A stretch of DNA of 64,000 bases from JTS-AC122 sp050246015 (lineage in GTDB: Bacteria > Planctomycetota > Phycisphaerae > Phycisphaerales > UBA1924). Position numbers and translations under genes: made by a program. A model generated the notes under the pieces. That model had not been told where the DNA came from. It saw only the letters and a program-made list of their open reading frames with translations, and searched no databases. The stretch is taken from NCBI GenBank assembly GCA_050246015.1, contig JBFWWU010000012.1:62001-126000 (forward strand), read 5' to 3'. Positions 36,201 through 43,630 of the stretch are shown one piece after another. Position 1 is the first letter of the stretch. Each line of letters begins with the position of its first letter.

Positions 36201-36957
36201 GAACATCGGGGCCTCCGGCCTTGACGGCGTGCGGGTCGATCCCGACCCCATCGCGAACCGTCCGGTCGCTCGAATCGAGACGACCTTCCAGACCAGCATC
36301 CTGATGCCCGGCGCCCAGTTCCGACTCGGCGCCCGAGGCGACTATGGCGCGCAGGACGGCGAGATCCTCTCCGAGATCGCCGGCGTGATCGACATGGCTG
36401 GAACCGCCACCTTCGAGCCGGATTTCTCGTTCTTCGGCTCGCCGACCTACGTTGTGATGTTCTTCAACGGCGGGCAACTCGTCGGCTCCGTCGCGGGACT
36501 GCAGGGTCCGGACATCCGGTCCATGGTCCCTCCCGTCGGCGCCGCGGGCTTCTGGGTTCCTTGGACCTACTGCGCCTTTGACTTCCCGCCCGGCACGATC
36601 CACACGCGCCTTTCCAATGGCCAGACGTTCGTCGCCGACCGTGTCGCGTTCATGTCCGAGGTCCAGCCGCCGACGGCGGTGCGCGGCCGCGATCTTCAAC
36701 TGCGGTTCGCTCCTGTTGACGGCGCTCAGTTCGGGAGCGTGCTGCTGACAAGTGAATCGGTCGTCTTCATCCCGCCGCCTCCGGCGTGCCCATGCGACTG
36801 GAACCACGACGGGGACATCAACAGCCAGGATTTCTTTGACTTCCTTGGCGCCTTCTTCTCCGGCAACGCCGACATTAATAGCGACGGCGCGACCAACAGC
36901 CAGGACTTCTTTGATTTCCTCGGCTGCTTCTTCATGCCTCCGCCCGGATGCAACTGA
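33286..36957 (+). CDS. large secreted protein of unknown fold with dockerin-like tail
   Basis: ATG 33286 is preceded by AAGGAG at 33274-33279. The product is 1223 residues with a signal peptide (LFAGLAAAAAAPVPSHAS). I do not recognise the main body, which has no long hydrophobic or catalytic motifs and reads as beta-sandwich material. Two segments share a pattern, N-I-G-A-S-G-x-D-G-V-R followed by roughly 80 similar residues (beginning near residues 305 and 970), suggesting an internally duplicated domain. Cys residues are few and cluster near W-R-P-C. The C-terminus has two dockerin-like loops (DWNHDGDINSQDFFDF and a second copy) ending PPPGCN. It is the divergent neighbour of the sigma/kinase pair at 33011. 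Confidence 0.8.
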   Translation: MFSHWSGESRLSWARLAGGLFAGLAAAAAAPVPSHASSIWPAPPRSAPPTDPLAPAKVESGGVGRGAATLALNEASLFRTDLGGMHLHDREFFELVGTPGQSLDSIFLIIIEGEGAAAGTIDRALRIPDGRTMPVDGFFVAGDPMVANLDLLLPMAPFFEEGSQTMVLLHANNPMQVMALVGTDQDANNDGALDTPLTNVGTVLDAVAIQGPDPADLTYSGVVISRSPRPIPAGVFRLCVESSPIGPWSVGTYLNADPLVMTGNPVTPGAPNLFGSATLFGLTHEALGGARLCAGDDYLSLTNIGASGQDGVRIDLGTAQGWTGELSLPTGLAPGDRMSWSLRGVVDGTPGSLMGVGRVQHAGDGVYEIFADASAMGATGSLVELLEDGDLIDSWTTSGSQPVFRVRRRPSLSDIRFPIHAKWLYNPYSEVSRASCDFWISTGGDAGSIFDIETISASPARIPARPTVRVRVSPMGATAQLTAFNSFNITADGPASGWIVAGQNIIQSEHPQHGIGAASVAGNGTGTTTVSDLGLGAEFGARLLYGAAGTVGSFIIEPVGTEVGGERVRTIVRASDGSPVAETGIMFSQGQFTLYGNYAPLQPTMLEVQAMLNGAVVSSVTRPGPILDPGDIIIIRRGCIWRPCVVSNLDHIASLGFDPDSMVQLDQNPAVLADEIRVIARNINLGQFSISNSIVPAADVFVSGYASFNVNDVIDSRPNDIGFLIWEPPFVFGGSSHSLAGTGRLTAIDDGRVVLSDVGPSPGASLAIGTGTSGGAVLDVLLPSPALLGAGSSVEFRTYDQPGAPSGDYRLSRTLTSTGSDFILTADVSRLNGAQGIIRILDDGQEVLMQTFDPNTFPPIIIFDPWDFFCPTQPGDCLAQNAHFSTLELGGDVLIQLSGGATHIGDTIVIEVTNYVPQGTGVHHMEVLMQNNAMSLAAPVLFNKPSLLAFGNGHRSLGNASGSVIETGYLVSNIGASGLDGVRVDPDPIANRPVARIETTFQTSILMPGAQFRLGARGDYGAQDGEILSEIAGVIDMAGTATFEPDFSFFGSPTYVVMFFNGGQLVGSVAGLQGPDIRSMVPPVGAAGFWVPWTYCAFDFPPGTIHTRLSNGQTFVADRVAFMSEVQPPTAVRGRDLQLRFAPVDGAQFGSVLLTSESVVFIPPPPACPCDWNHDGDINSQDFFDFLGAFFSGNADINSDGATNSQDFFDFLGCFFMPPPGCN

Positions 36958-36967
36958 GCCCCTTGCC

Positions 36968-36997
36968 CCGCGGTGCGCCCTGACCGGCGCTCCGCGG
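36968..36997 (+). terminator. terminator-like hairpin after the 1223-residue protein gene
   Basis: A 12-base stem with one mismatch (CCGCGGTGCGCC / GGCGCTCCGCGG) and a 6-base loop starts ten bases after the stop at 36957. Confidence 0.5.
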
Positions 36998-37049
36998 ATT
37001 CGTCACACACCCCGAAAGACTTTCACCTGTCCATGACCAGGAGACCGCC

Positions 37050-38576
37050 GTGAATTATTCCGCTGCGTCGTTCGCCATGCTGGCGCTTCCCTGTTCGGTC
37101 GCACTGGCTCAGCCGGATCCGCTCTTGGACCTGTGGGTATACAACTCCAGCGGGCGAGTCGGAAGCGGCAACACGGTGTGCATCGACAACCAGGTCAACG
37201 CGATTCTCGCCGACGTCACCCGCCTGCGGTTCACCGCGGCCGACGTGTACGTCAATGCCGAGAGCATTCCGGGCTACACCATCGGCGACTGGAATCCGCC
37301 ATCGGGGATGCCCCCATTTATCAACGTTCCCCAGGCACAGTGCCATCTCAGGCGCATCCCGCGGTCACCCGTCGAGGCAGTCATGCAGGAAGACGTGGGC
37401 CTTGGGCCGATCGGCATCTGGGTCAACGGCGTCGCGGTGTTTAGCGCGGCCGATGGGAACTCGCCCACCGGTTGGCCCGACTGGCACCAGAACGCATGTG
37501 TGCTGGAGGTTGACAACTTCGATGACGCCATGGGCCATCCGACCGAAAACAACCCGGCCATCGAATGTCCCCCCGAGGGGCCATGCTGCCGGCCCGCGGG
37601 GCCAGCCTGCCCCACCGTGCTGAGCGGCATTTATCACCACCACTGCTCCCCCATTGGTCTACGAGCGCAACTCGGCGACGACGGCGGGTGCCACTCGCCC
37701 CTTCTGGGTTTCGCCTTCGACGGCTTCCCCATCTACGGGCCCTACGCCTACTCAGATCCGGACGATGCGATGAGCGTGGTCGTCCGCATGCGCTCTGGAT
37801 ACGACCTCCGCCACATGCGCACCGGCGGACCAAGCGAAGTCGATTACCCGCTCGGATCCTTCATCGAGGACTTTGACTTCGTCGGCGGGCCCGGACGGCT
37901 TGATCGGCATAACGGCCGGCATTGCGTCACACCCGAGTTCCCCGCGGGAACATACGCCTACTTCACCACGCTCGACGCTTCGGCCAACCCCGAATACCCG
38001 TACATCATCGGACCGCAGTACAAGGGCGTCGTGATCGACGACAACATCTACCCGAATCCGCCCGCGACCGTTCCGGCCGATGCCGAGGAGTACACGCCGA
38101 TTCACGAACTGCCCTGTCCCACGATCTGCCGCGGGCCTACCGACCGGCGCGCCTGCCGGCGTGGGACCGCGACGTTCGACGTCCGCGTCCGCTACGGGAC
38201 GGCCGTGACGTACCGCTGGCTGAAGGACGGTGTGCCCCTCACCGACGGTCCCACCGGCACCGGCTCGGTCATCGCCGGCGCGACCACGCGCACGCTTCTG
38301 CTCACCGATGTCTTCAGGATCGATGAGGGTCAATACGCCTGCCGCGTGAACGGGGACTGCGGGGTGATCACTTCCAACTCCGCCTCGCTCGCCGTATGCG
38401 CACCCGACATCAACTGCGACGGCATGGTGACGTCGCAGGACTTCTTCGACTTCCTCGCGTGCTTCTTCGCGCCCTCGCCCCCGCCTTGCTCGCACCGCGA
38501 TTTCAACCGCGACGGAATCGCCAACTCGCAGGACTTCTTTGACTTCATCGCGGCGTTCTTCGCCGGATGTCCGTGA
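37050..38576 (+). CDS. secreted YHYH-domain protein with Ig-like domain and dockerin-like tail
   Basis: The start is GTG 37050 with AGGAG at 37039-37043, giving 508 residues and a signal peptide ending VALA-Q. The centre (about 150-330) matches the YHYH domain: a Y-H-H-H-C motif in GIYHHHC, then LLGFAFDGFPIYGPYAY, then G-T-Y-A-Y-F-T-T. An Ig-like domain follows (about 350-450; Y-R-W-L-K-D-G-V-P-L and G-Q-Y-A-C). The end holds two dockerin-like loops finishing FFAGCP. The YHYH domain is widespread in marine and planctomycete secreted proteins; its biochemical role is not known to me, and the clustered His and Cys suggest metal binding. Confidence 0.88.
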   Translation: MNYSAASFAMLALPCSVALAQPDPLLDLWVYNSSGRVGSGNTVCIDNQVNAILADVTRLRFTAADVYVNAESIPGYTIGDWNPPSGMPPFINVPQAQCHLRRIPRSPVEAVMQEDVGLGPIGIWVNGVAVFSAADGNSPTGWPDWHQNACVLEVDNFDDAMGHPTENNPAIECPPEGPCCRPAGPACPTVLSGIYHHHCSPIGLRAQLGDDGGCHSPLLGFAFDGFPIYGPYAYSDPDDAMSVVVRMRSGYDLRHMRTGGPSEVDYPLGSFIEDFDFVGGPGRLDRHNGRHCVTPEFPAGTYAYFTTLDASANPEYPYIIGPQYKGVVIDDNIYPNPPATVPADAEEYTPIHELPCPTICRGPTDRRACRRGTATFDVRVRYGTAVTYRWLKDGVPLTDGPTGTGSVIAGATTRTLLLTDVFRIDEGQYACRVNGDCGVITSNSASLAVCAPDINCDGMVTSQDFFDFLACFFAPSPPPCSHRDFNRDGIANSQDFFDFIAAFFAGCP

Positions 38577-38739
38577 CGCCTCAGCAGGGCGCGTGGCGCA
38601 GAGACACTCTCGGCCTCCAATCCCGGCAGGATGAGCCTCGATTCACCGCGGCCTCATCCGCCTGCCATGACCGGCGATGATTGAGTTCCCATGATCCGCT
38701 TCGGGGATGCGGAACACTGCCTGCACCACGGAGCACGAG

Positions 38740-39987
38740 ATGGACCTGCTCGGCGGCGCCCCATTCTGGCTCCTTCGGGCTGGGATTCGCTCGGTCGCCC
38801 CGCCGCTCACCAAGGATGCCACGGCCGACGTGCTCGTGATTGGGAGCGGGATCACCGGGTCGCTGGTCGCGCTGGCATTGGCGGAACGCGGGCTCCGTGT
38901 GATCGTGGTTGATCGGCGCGACCTGTGCACCGGGTCAACCATGGCCAGCACGGCCCTCCTGACGTATGAACTCGACGCGCCGCTGTACCGGCTCGAATCG
39001 AGCGTGGGCTCCGCGATTGCCCGGGCCGCGTACGGGGCGGGGCTCGCAGCGCTGGAGTGCCTGCGCCGCCGTGCTCAGCAGCTCGAGGTGCCCCTGATCG
39101 CAGCGCCTTCGGTGCTGTTCGCGACGACGCCGAGAGCGGATCACCAACTCGAACGCGAGTTTGTCGCACGATCCGCCGTTGGCATCCGCGTTGTTCGGTC
39201 AACCTCGGCGCATCTTCGGCGCCGCTTTGGCCTAGCGGCGCGCGGCGGTCTGGTCTCGCGGCAAGCCGCGCTCGTCGATCCCTTCGAACTGTCCCATGCG
39301 CTGTTGCGCGCCGCGCTCTTGCTGGGAACCCGCCTCTTTGACCGCACCAGGGTGACCGATATCGACGTCTCCTGCTCGGGCTGCATCGCGCGCACCGAGG
39401 CCGGCCCATGCATTTCATCCGCCTATGTCGTCGATGCCTCGGGGTATGAAGCGGCGCCGCGGTTGCCGCCCGGCCTGGTGACGCTCGCGTCCAGCTATGC
39501 GCTTGTCACCGAGCCGCTGCCCCGCGCGCCGCGTCCGTTTCTCTGCTGGCAGCGCGCGAAGACGTACTTCTACGCGCGCTCCGCGGGCACTCGCCTCATG
39601 GTGGGCGGCGGCGACGAACCGTTTGTCGACGCGCCGACGCGCGACTCGCTCCTGCCCGCCAAGGCCCGCTCCCTGCTCCACCGTGTCCGCCTGTATTTTC
39701 CGGACCTGCGGCCCGCGACGGCCTTTTCGTGGACGGGCACCTTCGCCTCGACTCCCGACGGGATCGGCTATGTGGGCTCGTTGAGATCGCCGCGATATCT
39801 GTTTGCACTTGGATTCGGCGGCAACGGCATCACGTGCGCCGCGACCGCGTCCATGCTGCTGTGCGACGTGATCGCCGGAACGGCCCTGTTGCCGCCCGAG
39901 GTACACGCGGCGTTCTCCTTCCATCGGCGATCATCGGCGCCGCACGCACCGACATCTCCCATCACGGCGCCGACCGCTTCGGGATGA
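38740..39987 (+). CDS. FAD-dependent oxidoreductase (DAO/glycine oxidase-like family)
   Basis: ATG 38740 gives 415 residues; an in-frame ATG at 38707 adds 11 residues without clear merit. The N-terminus has the dinucleotide-binding pattern VLVIGSGITGS (about 32-42), ending with Asp in VIVVDRRD that would bind the FAD ribose. Near the C-terminus FALGFGGNGITCAATAS matches the second FAD contact of the DAO family. The motif GSTMASTALL after the Rossmann strand is shared with gamma-glutamylputrescine-oxidase-like enzymes. The substrate is unknown, probably an amine or amino acid. The last 26 bases overlap the convergent DUF421 gene. Confidence 0.83.
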   Translation: MDLLGGAPFWLLRAGIRSVAPPLTKDATADVLVIGSGITGSLVALALAERGLRVIVVDRRDLCTGSTMASTALLTYELDAPLYRLESSVGSAIARAAYGAGLAALECLRRRAQQLEVPLIAAPSVLFATTPRADHQLEREFVARSAVGIRVVRSTSAHLRRRFGLAARGGLVSRQAALVDPFELSHALLRAALLLGTRLFDRTRVTDIDVSCSGCIARTEAGPCISSAYVVDASGYEAAPRLPPGLVTLASSYALVTEPLPRAPRPFLCWQRAKTYFYARSAGTRLMVGGGDEPFVDAPTRDSLLPAKARSLLHRVRLYFPDLRPATAFSWTGTFASTPDGIGYVGSLRSPRYLFALGFGGNGITCAATASMLLCDVIAGTALLPPEVHAAFSFHRRSSAPHAPTSPITAPTASG

Positions 39988-40414
39988 CGGACATGTCGCC
40001 GCTGGGTTCGAGGATGACGTGCGCGATCTGGTGAAGCGAGTCGATCCCGTGGGCCTGTCGGGCGGCGTGCAGGATATCGCTTTCGTTGATGCGCTCGCGG
40101 CGCATGGATTCGGTCATCAGCACGCCGTTAGCCATGATCAGGAGCGGCTCTCCCTCGACGATCCGCTCGAAGTGCCGCGACCGGGCCCGCAGGATGGTGA
40201 CAAACCGGTCGAGCGTGATCAGTGTCAGCACCACCACCGCCGCGTTGGTCAGAGAGTAATCCTCGCCGAGCAGCGCCTGCTGCACCGCCTCGCCGATGAT
40301 CAGCAGCAGAACGAAATCGAATGTGGTCATCTCCGACATCGTCCGTCGGCCGGAAAGTCGGAAGAGGCTCCATACCAGCACATACATCACGACGGCGCGC
40401 AGCAGCATGTCCAT
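39962..40414 (-). CDS. DUF421 (YetF-like) membrane protein
   Basis: ATG 40414 has a GGGAG site upstream. The 150-residue product has an N-terminal part with two to three membrane helices, including F-R-L-S-G-R-R-T-M-S-E-M-T-T-F-D-F-V-L-L, the defining stretch of the family, and a small cytosolic domain with G-V-L and I-N-E-S-D-I-L. DUF421 proteins are linked to envelope stress and spore or vegetative surface functions in Bacillus, but their activity is unknown. It lies 12 bases after the gene encoding an anchored unknown protein, so the two are likely co-transcribed. Confidence 0.85.
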   Translation of the reverse strand: MDMLLRAVVMYVLVWSLFRLSGRRTMSEMTTFDFVLLLIIGEAVQQALLGEDYSLTNAAVVVLTLITLDRFVTILRARSRHFERIVEGEPLLIMANGVLMTESMRRERINESDILHAARQAHGIDSLHQIAHVILEPSGDMSVIPKRSAP

Positions 40415-40426
40415 GTGTCGCTCCCG

Positions 40427-40912
40427 TCACGGCCAGACGAACACGCCGATCGGGACGCTGTGCCCCGCCACGGTCAGCGTACCGCTCAACGCGCCCGCCG
40501 CCTCCGGCTTCATGCGAAGCAGCACGAGCCTGCCCGCGGCTTCGCTGGTCGAGGCGAACACCAGCCGCATCCCGTTGGCGCGTGTTTCCTGTCGAACGGG
40601 CCGCGGACTGACCGACACGAACTCCGACCGAGCGCAGATCGACCCAGACAACTCGATGGCGAAGTCCGCCGGGCTGTTCTCCGAAAGTTCGATGCGAATG
40701 GTCGCAGCGCGGTACTGCCTCTGGAATTGCTCAAACTCAATACGCGCGCCGTCCACGGCGAGGTGTCGCCGGCTGATCGGGCCTTCTCCGAAGATGCCCA
40801 GCGCGGCTCCGGCAAGCACCAAGACCGACACGACAAGCGAGACACGCTGCACGGCCCAGTCTCGTCGCTGGAACGGGTTCGGTGTCGTACGTGCTTGTTC
40901 TTGTATGTTCAT
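40427..40912 (-). CDS. membrane-anchored protein of unknown function
   Basis: I do not recognise a family. The 161-residue product has one N-terminal membrane helix (about 22-42, VQRVSLVVSVLVLAGAALGIF) and an exported beta-rich remainder. Within it are paired strands with charged residues and a C-terminal G-H-S-V-P-I-G-V-F-V-W-P. It lies 12 bases before the DUF421 gene on the same strand, so a joint envelope role is plausible. Single-helix anchored proteins next to DUF421 genes occur in other bacteria, but I cannot name the partner. Confidence 0.6.
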   Translation of the reverse strand: MNIQEQARTTPNPFQRRDWAVQRVSLVVSVLVLAGAALGIFGEGPISRRHLAVDGARIEFEQFQRQYRAATIRIELSENSPADFAIELSGSICARSEFVSVSPRPVRQETRANGMRLVFASTSEAAGRLVLLRMKPEAAGALSGTLTVAGHSVPIGVFVWP

Positions 40913-41116
40913 ACGGTCGGGCGTCGTGTGGCCCCGCGCCCCACGGCCGGGATCGGCGCAGTGTGCGTACGACTCTTGCGCTTCCGTGGGCCCGACTCAT
41001 CCCCTCCCCCGAGATCGACGTGCGCCGCTGGTCGTCGAACCATACGGCGCACGTCGACATCATCACCCCACCGATACGAGGCGTTCTTGATGGAGATCAC
41101 CGCGTCGGACCGGGCG

Positions 41117-42394
41117 CTATCGACGCCCGCCGTGGGAGTGCTGGCCGCCGAGCGACCGGCCCTCCTGAGCGCGTTCCCACGATTCGCGGCTGTAGTGACG
41201 GCCGGCGGAGTCCATATAGTCGCCGTCGTCACTGGAGTATCTTGAAGACCTGGAGGAAAAGGACCGACCACCGCCCCCGCCGTAATCTGAATCGTCGTAG
41301 TCGCCGCGAGAGGAGCGACCCCCGTGAGAATGCTGCCCGCCCAGCGAACGTCCCTCCTGCGCGCGCTCCCACGACTCTCGGGAGTACTGACGACCGGCGG
41401 AATCCGAGTAGTCGCCCCGCCCGCCGCCGTACGAGCCGCCGTCGTTGCCGCCTCTGTCGCGATACTGGCTGGTGCCGCGTGACGACGAGCCGTACGAGCC
41501 ACGGTCGTCGTCGTCTTCGTAGCGAGATCGGGAACCGCCCCCGCCGCGGTACCCCGCGAACTGGCCGTACTCATCACGGTCTTGCATGGAGGATGAGCGA
41601 TACCCGCCCTCGGAGCGCCCCTCATACCCTCCGCGTCCGCCGCCGTAGTTGTCGCTGCGGTACCGGCCGTCCCCACCGTACCCGCCGTCGTTCTCGCTTC
41701 GATATCGAGAGCCGCCGCCGCCGGAGCCGGTGAACTGGCCGTACTCGTCTCGTTCCTGCATGGAGGAGGAACGCCGTCCGCCCTCCGAGCGGCCCTCGTA
41801 GCCGCCTCTCCCGCCGGAGTCATAGTCGTCGTAGTCGCGTCGATTTCCCATAGAGAGTCTCCTGTGAACTGTCGAGCCGGCGGCTGCCCCTGCGGCAGTC
41901 TCCGACTCGTGCGCGAGTGGATTCACCTCGCCCGTTGCGAGGCGTGAAAGCGTGCGATCCACCTGCTTTTCTTCTTCGAGAATGCGGTCGAGCACCGCTT
42001 GATCGTTTGACTTGCCGAGCTTGCGCGCCAAGGCCGCCGCCGTCCCGTACGCGGCGATTTCATAATGCTCGGCTCGCTGCGCCGCCGCGATGAGGGCCGC
42101 GTCCTTCGACGCCCCGTCCCCGCTCGCTTTGCTGACTTCGTCCGCCTCGGCGATGATCCCCGCGATCCCCTTGCACTTCTTTTTTCCGACCGCGGTGGAC
42201 ATTCCCGTCAACAGGGCCTCGATCAAGCGCAGGTGTTCTTGTGTCTCACCAAGATGCTTCGTGAAGGCCTCCTTCAGATCGCTGTTCTCCGCGGCTTCGC
42301 CGAGCCGTGGAAGAGCCGCGGTCAACTGCTTCTCGACGCTGTGGATGTCCTTCAACTGATCGAGATAGACGGAGTCAAGATCTTTCAGGTTCAT
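41117..42394 (-). CDS. DUF892 ferritin-like (YciE type) domain fused to Gly/Ser/Tyr/Arg-rich low-complexity tail
   Basis: ATG 42394, with GAGGAGC upstream, gives 425 residues. Residues 1 to about 172 match DUF892/YciF-YciE: a four-helix ferritin-like bundle with D-Q-L-K-D-I-H-S-V-E-K-Q-L, Q-R-A-E-H-Y-E-I-A-A-Y-G-T and E-E-E-K-Q-V-D. From residue 182 the chain is disordered, dominated by Gly, Ser, Arg, Asp and Tyr. Two units repeat: GGRGGYEGRSEGG with RDEYGQF, and SAGRxYSRESWERAQEGR followed by LGGQHSHGG. The junction contains a good internal ribosome site and ATG at 41851. DUF892 proteins respond to osmotic and general stress; the tail could bind nucleic acid or form condensates, which is inference. 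Confidence 0.85.
   Translation of the reverse strand: MNLKDLDSVYLDQLKDIHSVEKQLTAALPRLGEAAENSDLKEAFTKHLGETQEHLRLIEALLTGMSTAVGKKKCKGIAGIIAEADEVSKASGDGASKDAALIAAAQRAEHYEIAAYGTAAALARKLGKSNDQAVLDRILEEEKQVDRTLSRLATGEVNPLAHESETAAGAAAGSTVHRRLSMGNRRDYDDYDSGGRGGYEGRSEGGRRSSSMQERDEYGQFTGSGGGGSRYRSENDGGYGGDGRYRSDNYGGGRGGYEGRSEGGYRSSSMQDRDEYGQFAGYRGGGGSRSRYEDDDDRGSYGSSSRGTSQYRDRGGNDGGSYGGGRGDYSDSAGRQYSRESWERAQEGRSLGGQHSHGGRSSRGDYDDSDYGGGGGRSFSSRSSRYSSDDGDYMDSAGRHYSRESWERAQEGRSLGGQHSHGGRR
41849..41863 (-). promoter_or_regulatory. internal ribosome site and start codon inside the DUF892 fusion gene
   Basis: On the minus strand AGGAG (41863-41859) lies seven bases before an in-frame ATG (41851-41849), exactly where the ferritin-like domain gives way to the low-complexity tail. 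Translation from here would yield a 244-residue tail-only protein. Confidence 0.55.
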
Positions 42395-42721
42395 TCGCGG
42401 TGCTCCTCGGGAAGTGACCACGACTATGGTCGCCTGCCCGGTCGGTCGCATGAAGCACCCGTTAATACCGACTTATGACGGCGCCCATCGCGCATGAACT
42501 CGCGTGACATTGCTCTCATGTCGCGCTCATCGCCGGCGTACACGCACGCAGGTTTTTAATCCAGCAGCACGACCCGCCACGGATTTAATGTGGCGAGTCA
42601 CATGTGCTGGCCCGTTGTGGTGGGGTCTTCCGCCTGGCGTCGGCGCGAAACCCCGCAAGAGGGGCCACGTCGGCGGTTGCCGGAGCAGCCGGCGCGAGCG
42701 CGGTTACCGATCGCCCGCGGG
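42395..42721. other. gap without a recognisable gene
   Basis: These 327 bases separate the DUF892 gene (start 42394, minus) from the end of the pseudopilin gene (42722, minus). A short inverted repeat (CGCCAC / GTGGCG around 42579-42600) and a GCCCGCGGGC palindrome near 42710 are the only structures seen. The promoter of the DUF892 gene must lie here, but no convincing -35/-10 pair stands out. Confidence 0.5.
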
Positions 42722-43537
42722 CTAGGGGTTCCACCATCGTTCGCGGAGCCACCGATAATCAGGGTTGTTGGACGCATCGGCGTAGAACTGCTGGTCGCGG
42801 CTCATGCGGACGGTTCGGCGGTCCTGCCATTTGCGTCCGGCGGCATGTCCATCGCCGAAGCCGACGTTCGCCGCGTCGTCGTGCCACACCGTGAGCGGGT
42901 CGATCCACTGCGGAATGTCCAGCCGCATGATCCACGAGCCCATGTTGAGGCCCCGCGGGTCCGCCTCTTCAAGGAACGCGAACGTGTCAGCAGGCCGCCA
43001 CAACTGACTCAGGCGCCGCACGGTGCGGCGTCCTCCGCCGATCTGGTCCTCCCAGGAGTCGTCACCGAAGAGAAAGTTCGGCATGGAGTACGTGACCCAG
43101 GCGAGGTTGGCGCCGGCGTTGGTTCGGTATCGGTCTCGCGCATCGGTAGGGCAGTGATAGGCACGCCAGTCTTCCGCGAACGGAAAGAGCGCCCCGGCCT
43201 GCACGCCCCGGATGTGGGAATCGACGGTGGTGGCGGCGTTCAGTTGGGCGGTGGAGAGGTAGGACCCCGTTTCCGAGCGAGGCCAATCGACCCAACTGCT
43301 CGGGTGCAGGCGCGAGTCCGTCCAGGAACTTACAAGTGCGTCCTTGAAGTCGCCCGAGTACAGCGTCATGGCCTGCGCGAGGGATCGGGAGTTGGAGAGG
43401 CACTGCGTGGCGCGCCCCGACTCTCGGGCAGCGCGCAGGGCCGGCAAGAGAATCGAAACAAGCAGCGCAATGATCGCGATGACGAGCAGCAGTTCGATGA
43501 GCGTAAACGCGTGTCGGACCGGGGATCCACGACGCAT
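42722..43537 (-). CDS. type II pseudopilin-like protein (prepilin N-terminus, H-X9-DG type)
   Basis: ATG 43537 with AGGAGGG upstream gives 271 residues. The prepilin peptidase site is H-A-F-T-L-I-E-L followed by LLVIAIIALLVSILLPAL, a standard type IV pilin-like leader and helix. The C-terminal part includes VGFGDGHAAGRKW, the D-G-H element of the H-X9-DG domain found in hundreds of planctomycete pseudopilin paralogues. These are thought to be exported by type II-like machinery, perhaps as surface fibres or cargo adaptors. It follows five genes for dockerin-tagged proteins on the same strand, but a 93-base gap leaves operon membership open. Confidence 0.88.
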   Translation of the reverse strand: MRRGSPVRHAFTLIELLLVIAIIALLVSILLPALRAARESGRATQCLSNSRSLAQAMTLYSGDFKDALVSSWTDSRLHPSSWVDWPRSETGSYLSTAQLNAATTVDSHIRGVQAGALFPFAEDWRAYHCPTDARDRYRTNAGANLAWVTYSMPNFLFGDDSWEDQIGGGRRTVRRLSQLWRPADTFAFLEEADPRGLNMGSWIMRLDIPQWIDPLTVWHDDAANVGFGDGHAAGRKWQDRRTVRMSRDQQFYADASNNPDYRWLRERWWNP

Positions 43538-43630
43538 GGGGACCCTCCTTGTCAGGCGTGCTCGTTGACAGTCAGACCGCAGATGCCGCCCGATGAACAC
43601 GGCGACCCTCGCGGGGGGGCTCGCCAGTGG

